A stretch of 64,000 nt of DNA from contig CM056744.1 of the NCBI GenBank assembly GCA_029851415.1, positions 68,504,172 to 68,568,171 of the forward strand, written 5' to 3'. A model generated the notes under the pieces. The model was not told the origin of the DNA. It saw nothing but the letters and a program-made list of their open reading frames with translations, and ran no database searches. The position numbers and the translations under genes were made by a program. Source of the DNA: Eretmocerus hayati. Taxonomy: Eukaryota > Arthropoda > Insecta > Hymenoptera > Aphelinidae. Of the stretch, positions 48,284-56,365 are shown in pieces. Positions within the stretch are counted from its first letter, which is position 1, and every line of letters begins with the position of its first letter.

Positions 48284-48979
48284 TCATTCAATATTCACGT
48301 GATGTCTCAATTCCTCCTTCAAATTCTTCAGCAATATTTCTGTTTTCTTTATAACGTCCATATCAGCGTTTCTCATTCTATCCTCTAATTCTTTCAATCT
48401 ATGTGGTTGGTCATGTAAAATTTCGTTAGCTGTATCTAGCATGTGTCTCATATCATTCAATTGCGCAGAGAGTTGACCTAAGTTAGAAATCAAATTCTCG
48501 TCCTTAGCCTCGAGATTAATTTTCGTCTCGCCTGCATCACCTTGAACTCTATGCGAGCGTTCTATCATATCTTCAATAAGCGATTCAAGATGGTAATTTT
48601 TCAGATCGATCACTCCGAAATCACGATTGATCCGATTCTCTATTGAATTATATTTTGCTCCAATAGTGTTTATTAGTGGAATGATTCTTTGATCAATGTT
48701 ATCTTGAAAATATTTAACTTGCTTCTCCAACCAAAATTCCATCTCAACAACATCTTTCTTGGTTTGGTGAAACTGTTCGAGAGATTTTTCATGCTGCTCT
48801 TTGAAGTGTTTTTCGATTGTACTCATTCTATTCAGTTTTTCATCGACGGCTTTGAAATTTTCACCCAACGATCCATTGTGCTGTCTTAAAATTCGAGCAA
48901 TGTTCGATATTGTATCCTTAGTCAACAAATAATCGATTTCCATACCTTTCAATTTCTGTCGGTTGTTTCGAGATTCCAA
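48284..48979 (-). CDS. coiled-coil protein, C-terminal part
   Basis: About 220-230 residues, almost entirely heptad-like and charged (for example IDQRIIPLINTIGAKYNSIE and MRHMLDTANEILHDQPHRLK), without membrane segment or known domain. The first ATG in frame is at about 48943; the open frame continues upstream of that without one. It overlaps the 3' end of the next leftward frame (48949-49395) by 31 bp in another frame, so the two probably were one long coiled-coil protein. A fibre-like or scaffold role is a guess from shape and neighbours. Confidence 0.6.
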   Translation of the reverse strand: MESRNNRQKLKGMEIDYLLTKDTISNIARILRQHNGSLGENFKAVDEKLNRMSTIEKHFKEQHEKSLEQFHQTKKDVVEMEFWLEKQVKYFQDNIDQRIIPLINTIGAKYNSIENRINRDFGVIDLKNYHLESLIEDMIERSHRVQGDAGETKINLEAKDENLISNLGQLSAQLNDMRHMLDTANEILHDQPHRLKELEDRMRNADMDVIKKTEILLKNLKEELRHHVNIE

Positions 48980-49395
48980 CTCATTCCTTTTACACTTCCA
49001 TCGTGGTTCTTTATCGATTCTCCCTGATCGCTCGTTGTAGCGTACAGTCTGCGTATACCAATTGGAAATCTCCCCAGCTCCCCACTGATCTTGTTCATTT
49101 CATGTTCCAGATTAGATGCTTTTGATATCAAATCGATCTCGGACGAACTGATAGATAAATCCATCACTTCTCCGATTTTTCCAATCAACTTTGATTCGCT
49201 TTCGTTTAGATCATTGATAAACTTGACACCGACTTCTTCCACAGTATTTTCAATCGATGAATCATCGAACGAGTTCTTTGTTCTCGCCTTCGCAATTGCA
49301 GCCTTCGTGATAGCTTGGATAAGTGACTTTGTTTTCTGCATCATACCCCCCTTTGCACTAGAATAGTTTTTCCCCCGAAAAGATGCTAGAATCAT
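48949..49395 (-). CDS. coiled-coil protein, N-terminal part
   Basis: 148 residues from an ATG at 49395. Residues 19-40 are Ala- and Lys-rich and helical (LIQAITKAAIAKARTK), followed by acidic helical repeats with Leu and Ile spacing. It ends where the downstream frame (48284-48979) is already open, consistent with one frameshift or a programmed shift. No known domain. It is transcribed with the leftward block that includes the ATPase. Confidence 0.6.
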   Translation of the reverse strand: MILASFRGKNYSSAKGGMMQKTKSLIQAITKAAIAKARTKNSFDDSSIENTVEEVGVKFINDLNESESKLIGKIGEVMDLSISSSEIDLISKASNLEHEMNKISGELGRFPIGIRRLYATTSDQGESIKNHDGSVKGMSWNLETTDRN

Positions 49396-49421
49396 AAGTA
49401 TTTGATGAGTTGAACAATGGA

Positions 49422-49661
49422 TCAGAGCAATATATTCAACAGATTGATGAATGCTTCTTGATTACTCTTACCTTTTAAAGGAGAGAGCATCTCTTCCGTT
49501 TGGCTCGAAACTTCTTGCGCTGCATATTCATTCCTACCAACTTGTTTGTCATCACTTTGATGTGGATTTGTATTCTTGAAATTTTCAGATGGATGAGTAA
49601 GCGGATTAGAAGACTGATCTTTTCCTCCGTTTTCGTCTCTTCGAACATCTGGAGACTCCAT
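49422..49661 (-). CDS. small polar protein, unknown
   Basis: 79 residues from an ATG at 49661. Ser-, Asn-, Gln- and Asp-rich and mostly disordered, with a short hydrophobic tail (EAFINLLNILL). It sits between the DUF-type protein (ends 49732) and the coiled-coil gene (starts 49395) on the same strand, spaced 26-70 bp as in a compact viral block. No family recognised. Confidence 0.45.
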   Translation of the reverse strand: MESPDVRRDENGGKDQSSNPLTHPSENFKNTNPHQSDDKQVGRNEYAAQEVSSQTEEMLSPLKGKSNQEAFINLLNILL

Positions 49662-49731
49662 GGTTATGATTTAAAGTACCTTCTTCACGAGAGAGAACGG
49701 AATGAGTTGAATTTCTCCATGCTACCATCTT

Positions 49732-50895
49732 TCATACCACATATCCCCCCTCTCTCAGTTCTTCTAAGATTTCTATCACCTCATTATCCAAATTCGAGTT
49801 ACCAGCTTCGACAGATCGGAGTAAAAGCTCAAGGCGACGAACCAAATCATTCGGATCCTTCCAATATACATAATCAATTTTGTTATCTTGACGTAGTGTC
49901 ATCCACTCCTCATTTTTTAGACCAGTCCCTGTGATATCCGATAATTCATTAGTTTTTGCTGTGTCATCATCTCTATCCACTGGAAACAGTGTACCTATGA
50001 TATTCTTATATTTTCCTCCAACGTTACGTTTCACTCGTCCAGACGGAATATGAGATATTCTGTGGGCCGAAGTAACCTTTAATATTTGTTTGTATGTTTT
50101 GAGATCCTGCTCGCTGTAAGTTCCAGGATTCTTTTTAAATATCAATTCAAAGATACCTGGTGTACCCCGTACCTTAAGATTTTTTCCAATGACAATGTCA
50201 TCATCTACAATAGATAGAGACTTATTCCCTAACATGAGAATATCTCCTGAATAATATGGTCCATAAGTACTGTCCATTTCCGAATGATTTTGATAAAGTT
50301 GACTGATGTACGATTGACCTAGAGTCGTAGACTCTGCCAAGTCGTTCTCTTGTTCGTCAATGTCCATATCGACTTGATCGTAATTTACATCATCATCATC
50401 ATCATCATCATCATCGGGTAAGGGTGCTTTGATTAGTTCATCTATCGATGGAATATGCTGAAATCGCTCACTCCCTTCATTGTGTTGCCTGAGTGGTGTA
50501 GAAATCGTTTGAGCGATAGATGTATCTGCCAATTTCCTCTTTGGTTTTCGATCATTGGGTATGGATGGATAGCCACGTTTCATTGGACTCTGACTCGGCC
50601 GAATGATATGTGGTTGATCTTGCAACTCAACTTTCTCCTTCGGAATCTTCCTATCTTTTGCGAGTATCTCCAAAGGTTCAACGATAGGCTTCAGATTCTG
50701 CCTACTCAATGTTTCACGTTCAATTCTTTCAATTTTCAGATTCTTATGCTTCTTTCGTATTACGTCACTAGCTTTAGCAATCTGTAGCTTGATATTATTT
50801 TTGCTTCCACGTTTTGGCTTCGATTTGGATTGTTTCTTCGTCGTAGGTTTCTTCTTGAGTTTGAGATTTGTTCGTTGTTTCCCTCCCCGCACCAT
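49732..50895 (-). CDS. Polinton-associated protein with conserved C-terminal domain
   Basis: 387 residues from the ATG at 50895. The first 60 residues are strongly basic (Lys/Arg runs), the middle has an Asp run (nine Asp near residue 165), and the C-terminal 170 residues contain TPGIFELIFKKNPGTYSEQD, SAHRISHIPSGRVKRN and VEAGNSNLDNEVIEILEELR. That C-terminal pattern is what I recall from many uncharacterised arthropod proteins linked to Polintons (I believe DUF8207; not verified). A basic tail plus acidic run suggests DNA or capsid contact. It is 16 bp downstream-adjacent to the ATPase on the same strand; the frame is intact. Confidence 0.75.
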   Translation of the reverse strand: MVRGGKQRTNLKLKKKPTTKKQSKSKPKRGSKNNIKLQIAKASDVIRKKHKNLKIERIERETLSRQNLKPIVEPLEILAKDRKIPKEKVELQDQPHIIRPSQSPMKRGYPSIPNDRKPKRKLADTSIAQTISTPLRQHNEGSERFQHIPSIDELIKAPLPDDDDDDDDDVNYDQVDMDIDEQENDLAESTTLGQSYISQLYQNHSEMDSTYGPYYSGDILMLGNKSLSIVDDDIVIGKNLKVRGTPGIFELIFKKNPGTYSEQDLKTYKQILKVTSAHRISHIPSGRVKRNVGGKYKNIIGTLFPVDRDDDTAKTNELSDITGTGLKNEEWMTLRQDNKIDYVYWKDPNDLVRRLELLLRSVEAGNSNLDNEVIEILEELREGGYVV

Positions 50896-50931
50896 GATGC
50901 TGATGTTTCTTGTCACAGTGCTGCTGACAGA

Positions 50932-51702
50932 CTAATCACTTCCCATTACAATGAAATCATTAAATCCCCTACGATATCTCCCCGCGTTGAACGGACTCTC
51001 CTTATCTAACACTAAGAATCCATTCTTGCTACGCCAACATTCATTACACAATTTCTTGAATTCTGCAAAAGTCATGTCTGGATTCACGTGATTGTCGTAT
51101 ATGTGTCTCAAATAAGCTTCATCTTGCTTAAAAATGATCAAAAGATTACAGTTATCACGGATTAGGTGTTTGGGTATACGAGGGTAAGTTTGACAGAGAT
51201 AGAAACTGTCAATGAGCGAGTGTCTCCCTCTAGAGTAGAATGACGCTACAGTGTTTTGTTTACAACAGGCTACATCGTCGAAGATGAAGATTGAATTTGG
51301 TTTAGCTTGATTCAGTTCGATGATCTCATCGTTATTTGAAAAAGTATAGAATCCAATACCATCATCTTGGAGACTTGTCATTATATCATTCAAGAAACGA
51401 TACTTAGGCTGCTGGAGCGATTGCGAGTAAACATAAATATTTTCAAAATTCAAACCTCGAGGGCTTATGATGAGATTTATGATAGCCGAAGTCTTACCCA
51501 CTCCCGAAGGTCCACAAACTATACAACGTATTTCATTAGGTAGTAGTTTTCCATGTCTCCATCTCCCATTACCTGCTCCGCTTCCAATTTCTCCATCAAT
51601 ATCAATCATTTGAATTCCGTGAGGTTGAGTAACAAATCTCATGGTGTCTGCCCGACGATGGTAGAGGAACTGAGGTGGTAAGTTATATATACACTCATTC
51701 AT
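50932..51702 (-). CDS. genome-packaging ATPase (FtsK/HerA, A32-like)
   Basis: 256 residues. Walker A is CGPSGVGKTSA (about residues 63-73) and Walker B is SIFIFDDVAC (about 137-146), followed by a sensor-like stretch FYLCQTYPRIPKHLIRDN. In Polintons, adintoviruses and large DNA viruses this ATPase pumps the genome into the preformed capsid. The length and motif spacing are normal and there is no break. ATG at 51702 is chosen; an internal Met near residue 21 is an alternative. It starts only 62 bp from the rightward PLA2 gene, so the two share a divergent promoter region. Confidence 0.92.
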   Translation of the reverse strand: MNECIYNLPPQFLYHRRADTMRFVTQPHGIQMIDIDGEIGSGAGNGRWRHGKLLPNEIRCIVCGPSGVGKTSAIINLIISPRGLNFENIYVYSQSLQQPKYRFLNDIMTSLQDDGIGFYTFSNNDEIIELNQAKPNSIFIFDDVACCKQNTVASFYSRGRHSLIDSFYLCQTYPRIPKHLIRDNCNLLIIFKQDEAYLRHIYDNHVNPDMTFAEFKKLCNECWRSKNGFLVLDKESPFNAGRYRRGFNDFIVMGSD

Positions 51703-51764
51703 GAAGATCTGATCAGTAATCTGTGAGTGTTCGTATCACTCACATCGAGTGAATAGTTGTCCGA
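51703..51764. promoter_or_regulatory. divergent intergenic spacer with perfect hairpin
   Basis: This 62-bp gap separates the ATPase block (leftward) from the capsid block (rightward). It contains TGTGAGTG (51722-51729) and CACTCACA (51737-51744), an 8-bp perfect stem around TTCGTAT. A palindromic factor site serving both directions is plausible. No clear TATA box is seen. Confidence 0.45.
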
Positions 51765-52136
51765 ATGAATCAAACTCGACGAGATCGAGGCTTACTGAAT
51801 CGTGCAATTAACAGTCTTCCGTTCGAGCTCCATCTTCCTGGTTACCAATTTTGTGGGCCTGGAACAAAATTGAGTGAAAGATTGAAGAAAGGTGAACGTG
51901 GTATCAATGACCTTGACGCAGCGTGCATGAGACACGATATTGCTTATCATCGCTCGAAAAATTTGGATCAACGTCATATTGCTGATCTAGCCTTACAACA
52001 GGAGGCAAGTGAACGTTTGAAAAACAAAAAAGCTCGATTATCAGAAAGACTCGCAGCATTTGGAGTTGTAGCTGCTATGAAAACGAAGCGTAAGCTTGGT
52101 ATGGGTTTGCAATCTAGGAGGAGGGGGAAAAAGTGA
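51765..52136 (+). CDS. phospholipase A2-like virion protein
   Basis: 123 residues. ELHLPGYQFCGPGTKL (residues 21-36) is the calcium-loop type motif, and DAACMRHDIAY (51-61) carries the His57-Asp58 catalytic pair and the Tyr. The C-terminus is basic. PLA2 domains of this type occur in parvovirus VP1 and in Polinton/adintovirus proteins, where they are thought to breach the endosomal membrane during entry. All expected residues are visible. It is the first gene of the rightward capsid block, and its TGA overlaps a possible GTG start of the next frame. Confidence 0.88.
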   Translation: MNQTRRDRGLLNRAINSLPFELHLPGYQFCGPGTKLSERLKKGERGINDLDAACMRHDIAYHRSKNLDQRHIADLALQQEASERLKNKKARLSERLAAFGVVAAMKTKRKLGMGLQSRRRGKK

Positions 52137-52183
52137 CAGGAAAAAGAGGGGAGAAGAGAGTCACCACCAAGTTCCGCGAATTA

Positions 52184-52483
52184 ATGTTGGCTAAGCGTGG
52201 TGGATTCCTCCCGGCACTTGTGCCTACCTTATCAGCCCTCGGAACTCTTGCATCTTTAGCTGGAGGTGTGACCAATGTTGCAAAGAGTATTTCTGAGATG
52301 AAAAATAATCGCGAGAGATTGAACGAGGCGATCCGTCATAACAAGGCAATAGAGGGGAAGGGGCTGTTCCTGAGACCATACGGTGCATACAATCCTGCAC
52401 AGAAGAAGCGTGGAGGATCATTGAAGAAGAAAAAACGTCAACGCAAGCGAGTATCTAGAACAGGTAGGAAATCAAAAAACTGA
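52184..52483 (+). CDS. adenovirus pX/Mu-like core or minor capsid protein
   Basis: 99 residues from the ATG at 52184. After MLAKRGGFLPALVPTLSALG comes a hydrophobic Ala/Gly/Leu segment (about residues 7-30), then a helix and KGLFLRPYG, ending in a very basic tail (KKKKRQRKR-type). The GGFLPALVP plus hydrophobic run resembles the C-terminal part of adenovirus pX, and related proteins are encoded next to the PLA2 and protease in Polintons. The frame is open back to GTG at 52133, but ATG is preferred. It probably binds DNA or lines the capsid; the Gly-Gly may be a protease site. Confidence 0.75.
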   Translation: MLAKRGGFLPALVPTLSALGTLASLAGGVTNVAKSISEMKNNRERLNEAIRHNKAIEGKGLFLRPYGAYNPAQKKRGGSLKKKKRQRKRVSRTGRKSKN

Positions 52484-52515
52484 AAGACAACGGTGCGGCA
52501 ACTGGTGGAGAATTA

Positions 52516-52851
52516 TTGGATGCCGCGCGGAATATTCCATTTTTCCGAGGAGTATTCCTGTTAACTCAATTACATCATCTCGGTAGACCAAAAACTAACG
52601 AATCGATGATAATAAATCTGAGTGATAAGGGTACGCACTGGTGTGCTATGTATGAGCGTGGCAATATTGTTCATTGGTACAATTCATTCGGAAATATTCG
52701 AACTCCACTGGAAGTAGTACAATATCTCGGACCAAAATGTCGCATCGTATACAATCGTTCGTCACATCAAAATTATAATCAGAGCAACTGTGGACAACTG
52801 TGTATTGAATTTCTACGTAGTGTGACTCTTGGAGGAGGGATGAAAACGTGA
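52516..52851 (+). CDS. adenain-like maturation cysteine protease
   Basis: About 112 residues. His41 lies in GTHWCAMY, Gln85 seven residues before Cys92 in NQSNCGQLC, the geometry of the adenovirus protease family that trims capsid proteins. The third position, normally acidic in the xxFG motif, is Asn56 (YNSFG, codon 52681-52683). Asn can serve in papain-type enzymes, so activity is uncertain. No ATG is in frame: it is open from a TAG at 52465 and starts at best with TTG 52516 or upstream. Either a start was lost or expression uses fusion or splicing. It is shorter than adenain but normal for the Polinton type. Confidence 0.82.
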   Translation: MDAARNIPFFRGVFLLTQLHHLGRPKTNESMIINLSDKGTHWCAMYERGNIVHWYNSFGNIRTPLEVVQYLGPKCRIVYNRSSHQNYNQSNCGQLCIEFLRSVTLGGGMKT

Positions 52852-52870
52852 GAATATCGACAATAGAATA

Positions 52871-52879
52871 TATATAAAG
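52871..52879 (+). promoter_or_regulatory. TATA box candidate before the penton gene
   Basis: TATATAAAG lies 28-36 bp upstream of the ATG at 52907. This spacing would put transcription initiation at or just before the start codon, giving a very short leader. Confidence 0.5.
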
Positions 52880-52906
52880 GATGTTATTCGAGGAGATGTA
52901 TCAGTT

Positions 52907-53641
52907 ATGTCTCGAACGGTAACTGTTTCCGGTGTAGGACCAATCCTCGAAGCACCCCTAGAACTCGATGATTATATGAAGAGTCGAGAGCTCGAGCTTG
53001 CCCTCACTGATTTTGTAGCGTATCATGCAATTCAAAATGTACATCCGTTGAATAATAAATTTTATTACGACGTGGACAAGATTATAGAGATACCTCCAGG
53101 ATCTTACGAGATCAAAGACATCGAAGCATATCTACGAAGGATCTTAGAACCTCAGGAAGAGCTCGCTGAAGGAAAGAAGAAACCTATCTTAGAGTTGGAA
53201 GGTAATTGAAACACTCTAAGGGTGGAACTAAGATGTGATTTCCAAGTTGACTTCACTCGAGCAAACAATATTGGTACTCTCCTTGGTTTCTCAGACCCTA
53301 TCACAGGTGAAGGTGATATATTGGAGGCTAAAAAGTGGCACATAGCCCCTCGCAACGCAAGAATTTCGGAAATTAATTTGATAAGAGTTCAGTGTAATAT
53401 TGTAAGTGGGTCCTTCTTCAACGGGAAAGAGAGTCATACGGTTTTCAATTTCCCTCCAAATGTGTCACCCGGATTCAGATTCACTATAAAGCCAGCTCAA
53501 TTCATTTACCTCCCAGTACACAACAAAGCAAATGTTATAGCTTTTAGACTTCGTGATCAGAGGGGGAAACTCATAGACCTCCAGGATCAGGAAACTACCA
53601 TTTGCGTTCATCTTCGAGTGAGGAGAGATGATCATATATAA
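52907..53641 (+). pseudogene. penton-like (single jelly-roll) minor capsid protein, internal stop
   Basis: One frame covers 52907-53641 except for a TGA at 53207-53209, so 100 residues and 143 codons flank the stop. The N-terminal part has the LALTDFVAYHAIQNVHPLNN region and the C-terminal part the FTRANNIGTLLGF and PGFRFTIKPAQFIYLPVHN segments typical of Polinton/adintovirus penton proteins, which form the capsid vertices. No frameshift is seen. One C-to-T change in an Arg codon (CGA to TGA) would explain the break. A sequencing error, or read-through, is possible. It overlaps the next small gene by 14 bp. Confidence 0.8.
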
Positions 53642-53870
53642 GAAGCTCCAACCACAGATCCCTCGCACAGTCGCTCGAGTCTCGCGAGGGTCACCGAAGC
53701 CAGCTGGTAGCGGAACAGAAGCTTCGCAACGAGTTTCGACGAATACAAATTGCAAGAAATCTCTGGATTTGAAGAGTATCAACTTTCTACGTTCATTGGG
53801 ATTCAAAGTAAGGAAGAATGGCGATGTATCAAGATCCTCTCGACGTTCTGAGTCAACCAGTGAAGGATGA
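53628..53870 (+). CDS. small basic virion-type protein
   Basis: 80 residues from an ATG that overlaps the penton frame end by 14 bp; its own end overlaps the major capsid start by 53 bp. It is Arg-, Lys- and Ser-rich with SINFLRSLGFKVRK near residues 50-63. A short basic protein with an FLxSLGFKxR motif in this place is what I recall of Polintons, but its role is unknown. Overlap on both sides argues for compact viral organisation rather than chance. Confidence 0.65.
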   Translation: MIIYKKLQPQIPRTVARVSRGSPKPAGSGTEASQRVSTNTNCKKSLDLKSINFLRSLGFKVRKNGDVSRSSRRSESTSEG

Positions 53871-55047
53871 GCGGATCATCAGGAAAGATGTAAGATCGTA
53901 TACCCCTTATAATCTCATTACTATCTCACCCAACGATGAAATCAGGATTCGTATCAACGCGAATGATTCGTATCTTCTACCTTGCGAGAGTTTCCTGTAC
54001 ATTGAAGCTCTTGTAACCGCCGATGATGCTGCGGCAGAAGCCAATTTCACCGCCGAAAATTGTTGGCCATTTTTCTTATTCGATGAAGTTCGTCTAGAGA
54101 TAAATGGGAATGAGATTGATCAGACCAAGAATCCTGGTATCGTAGGAGTTATTAAAAATTGTTTGACTCTCACCGATGATAACACCAAGTCTGCAAATTC
54201 TTACGGGTGGGAACTAACACATACAACGGTTTATAATGGTTATATATTGAGCGCATGTTTACCTTTGAATAAGCTCATAGGTTTCTGTGAAGATTTCAAG
54301 AGTATAATTCTAGGGGCGAAACATGAACTCATTCTGATCCGATCCAAAACTGACAAAAATTGTTTCAAGGTAGCACAAGACGCTACTAATGTGAGTCTGA
54401 CCTTGAATAAAATCCAATGGTGGATGCCTCATATCTATCTCAACGATAGAACTAAATCGACAATGCTTCAAATTCAGAAAAGAGGACCATTTCTACCCAT
54501 GTCTTTTCGCACTTGGGAATTGTTAGAGTATCCAATGTTACAGCAAACAACCAAGCAAATTTGGACTATCAAATCGTCGACTCAATTAGAGAAACCACGA
54601 TTCATTGTCTTCACTCTCCAAACGAATAAGAAGAATAACAAGAAGTCGAATGCATCATGTTTTGATCATTGTAAGATTTCTAAGATCAAATTATTCTTGA
54701 ACTCTGAAGTGTATCCATATGAAAGTTTCAATATGGATTGGGGGAATAAGAGTTACGTAAACTTTGCATTTGAATTATTCAAGTCCTTCAAATATTCTTA
54801 CTATCAGGATGAATCGTTGAAAGATAAATCTGTGTTGTCATTTTCATCATACCATAACTATTACTTCATGATCCCTATCGATTGTAGTCGACAAGACGAA
54901 GCGATAAAAAGTGGAACAGTAGACGTTAGACTGGAATTTGAGACGCAGGAAAATATACCTGCAAACACATGTGCTTACTGTCTTATATTCCACGATAAGC
55001 ACATAGACTACAATCCATTGACAAACATCGTACACAGAGTTATGTAA
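53818..55047 (+). CDS. major capsid protein (double jelly-roll, hexon-like)
   Basis: 409 residues, frame intact. It begins MAMYQDPLD and shows alternating beta-strand-rich segments such as PYNLITISPNDEIRIRI, a WPFFLFDEVRLEINGNEI strand pair and a C-terminal VDVRLEFE / AYCLIFHDKHIDYNP region, the arrangement recognised in Polinton/adintovirus hexon-like proteins. It would form pseudo-hexameric capsomers of an icosahedral shell. It is shorter than many Polinton capsid proteins (often 450-650) but not truncated at either end. The overlap with the preceding frame gives confidence in the start at 53818. Confidence 0.88.
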   Translation: MAMYQDPLDVLSQPVKDERIIRKDVRSYTPYNLITISPNDEIRIRINANDSYLLPCESFLYIEALVTADDAAAEANFTAENCWPFFLFDEVRLEINGNEIDQTKNPGIVGVIKNCLTLTDDNTKSANSYGWELTHTTVYNGYILSACLPLNKLIGFCEDFKSIILGAKHELILIRSKTDKNCFKVAQDATNVSLTLNKIQWWMPHIYLNDRTKSTMLQIQKRGPFLPMSFRTWELLEYPMLQQTTKQIWTIKSSTQLEKPRFIVFTLQTNKKNNKKSNASCFDHCKISKIKLFLNSEVYPYESFNMDWGNKSYVNFAFELFKSFKYSYYQDESLKDKSVLSFSSYHNYYFMIPIDCSRQDEAIKSGTVDVRLEFETQENIPANTCAYCLIFHDKHIDYNPLTNIVHRVM

Positions 55048-55159
55048 TGATCATTTTCAACGATAGGTTTCATCATGTGAAGCAACGATTCGACAATTCG
55101 TTGAGCCGGAGGGAGGGAGGGTCTCTTCAAAATCGGAGGAGCTACCGAAAATTCTACAC

Positions 55160-55690
55160 ATCGATCTTCAAGGTTTCAAAACTGATGATAGATTCGTTGT
55201 CAAGGAAGCTGCCATCATGAATTTTGCAGAAACTAAACTTGACCAATGGTTTTTCCTACCTCCGTATGATATGCAAGACTTATCTAAGATGGATCAGCGA
55301 AAAGTCAAATGGTTGATCAAATACCATCACGGACTATTCTGGAATCAGGGAACAACTCCTTACGATAATGTCGAAGAGCGCTTTGAGGATTATCTCATGA
55401 GGGAGTGTGACGTTAATAACACTGTTATCATCCTTGTCAATGGTTCTGAGAAAAAAGTTTGGTTGACTCAGCTAACTCCTAATCTTTCTGGAAGATTCAA
55501 GAACGTTTATTTGTTTGATATTCACGAAATGTTTGATATCCCTGAGTTCTATCACAATAATGCAGACTATAGGTATGATCCATGTATATTCCACGATAAC
55601 AAAAGATATGCATGTGCTTTGAAGAACGTATACTATTTAGCTCATGTCACCTTAACATGTAATCTGAAAGAGAAAAAAGAACAGAAATAA
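55160..55690 (+). CDS. Polinton-associated protein, possible nuclease-like fold
   Basis: The only in-frame ATG is at 55217 (157 codons), but the frame is open from a TAG at about 55066. The residues encoded at 55160-55216 (IDLQGFKTDDRFVVKEAAI) look like the normal N-terminus of this family: a hydrophobic-Asp strand followed by a VKE strand. Later motifs are VKWLIKYHHGLFWNQG, IILVNGSEKKVWL and ACALKNVYYLAH. I recall similar unnamed proteins encoded in arthropod transposons; a DEDD-like or RNase H-like nuclease fold is a guess. The start is either lost or supplied by an upstream exon. Confidence 0.6.
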   Translation: MDLQGFKTDDRFVVKEAAIMNFAETKLDQWFFLPPYDMQDLSKMDQRKVKWLIKYHHGLFWNQGTTPYDNVEERFEDYLMRECDVNNTVIILVNGSEKKVWLTQLTPNLSGRFKNVYLFDIHEMFDIPEFYHNNADYRYDPCIFHDNKRYACALKNVYYLAHVTLTCNLKEKKEQK

Positions 55691-55823
55691 AGAAATCTTT
55701 TTCACAAAATGAGCACAAAGACTCTTCATTAAACCCCCCCCCCCCTTATATATATTTTTTTTTCGGAAGGTGGGGAAAAAAATAAATAAAAAGAGAGGAG
55801 TGAATGGGTCAATTACAAGCTCA

Positions 55824-55830
55824 TATAAAT
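55824..55830 (+). promoter_or_regulatory. TATA box candidate
   Basis: TATAAAT lies 35-41 bp upstream of the ATG at 55865, similar in spacing to the box before the penton gene. A run of C (55736-55744) and A/T tracts precede it. Confidence 0.45.
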
Positions 55831-55864
55831 GGGTGTATTGAGATGAACTCGTCTCAGTGGAACG

Positions 55865-56263
55865 ATGAACGTTGACATATTCGGAAGCGGTGCTGGAGAG
55901 GGTCTCGGTTATTATGGTTCTCACACATCTTTCGATCGGAAGATGAACAACATTCAGAGAGAAGTAGATCAAATGCTTCTTTCGCAAAAGACCTCGATTG
56001 CTGAAACGAAACAAAAAATATCCTCTGTGGAAAGATCCTTGAAGGATGGAATCCAGACAATAAAGAACGAAGTGAGGAATCTCCGATCTGATTCAGATAT
56101 AAGACTGTCGGAATTGCGGAGAAGTATTGAAAAATTACATTCCGACTACGTTGAATTAAGAAAGGTTTCAGAACGTAACTCTCAGAACGTAGTGAATTTC
56201 AACCAGTTATTCTCTCGGATGCAAACACAAATCACCGATTTGAACACGAGATTCAAGACTTAA
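55865..56263 (+). CDS. coiled-coil protein, possible fibre-like or minor virion protein
   Basis: 132 residues. A Gly-rich start (FGSGAGEGLGYYGSH) is followed by about 105 residues of uninterrupted heptads (for example IAETKQKISSVERSLKDGIQ and LRRSIEKLHSDYVELRKVSE). No known domain. The design, a short glycine-rich head plus a long trimeric-type coil, is similar in concept to viral fibre shafts, but this is inference. It lies between the unknown 157-codon gene and the integrase on the same strand. Confidence 0.6.
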   Translation: MNVDIFGSGAGEGLGYYGSHTSFDRKMNNIQREVDQMLLSQKTSIAETKQKISSVERSLKDGIQTIKNEVRNLRSDSDIRLSELRRSIEKLHSDYVELRKVSERNSQNVVNFNQLFSRMQTQITDLNTRFKT

Positions 56264-56365
56264 GAGAATATTCTCTTTGATTTGTCTCTATCAAAACCAG
56301 GAGGTATCGATGGGGAAAATTCTTGAAATATAAATGACAGATACAGTTCGGAAAGAATTCAGCTG

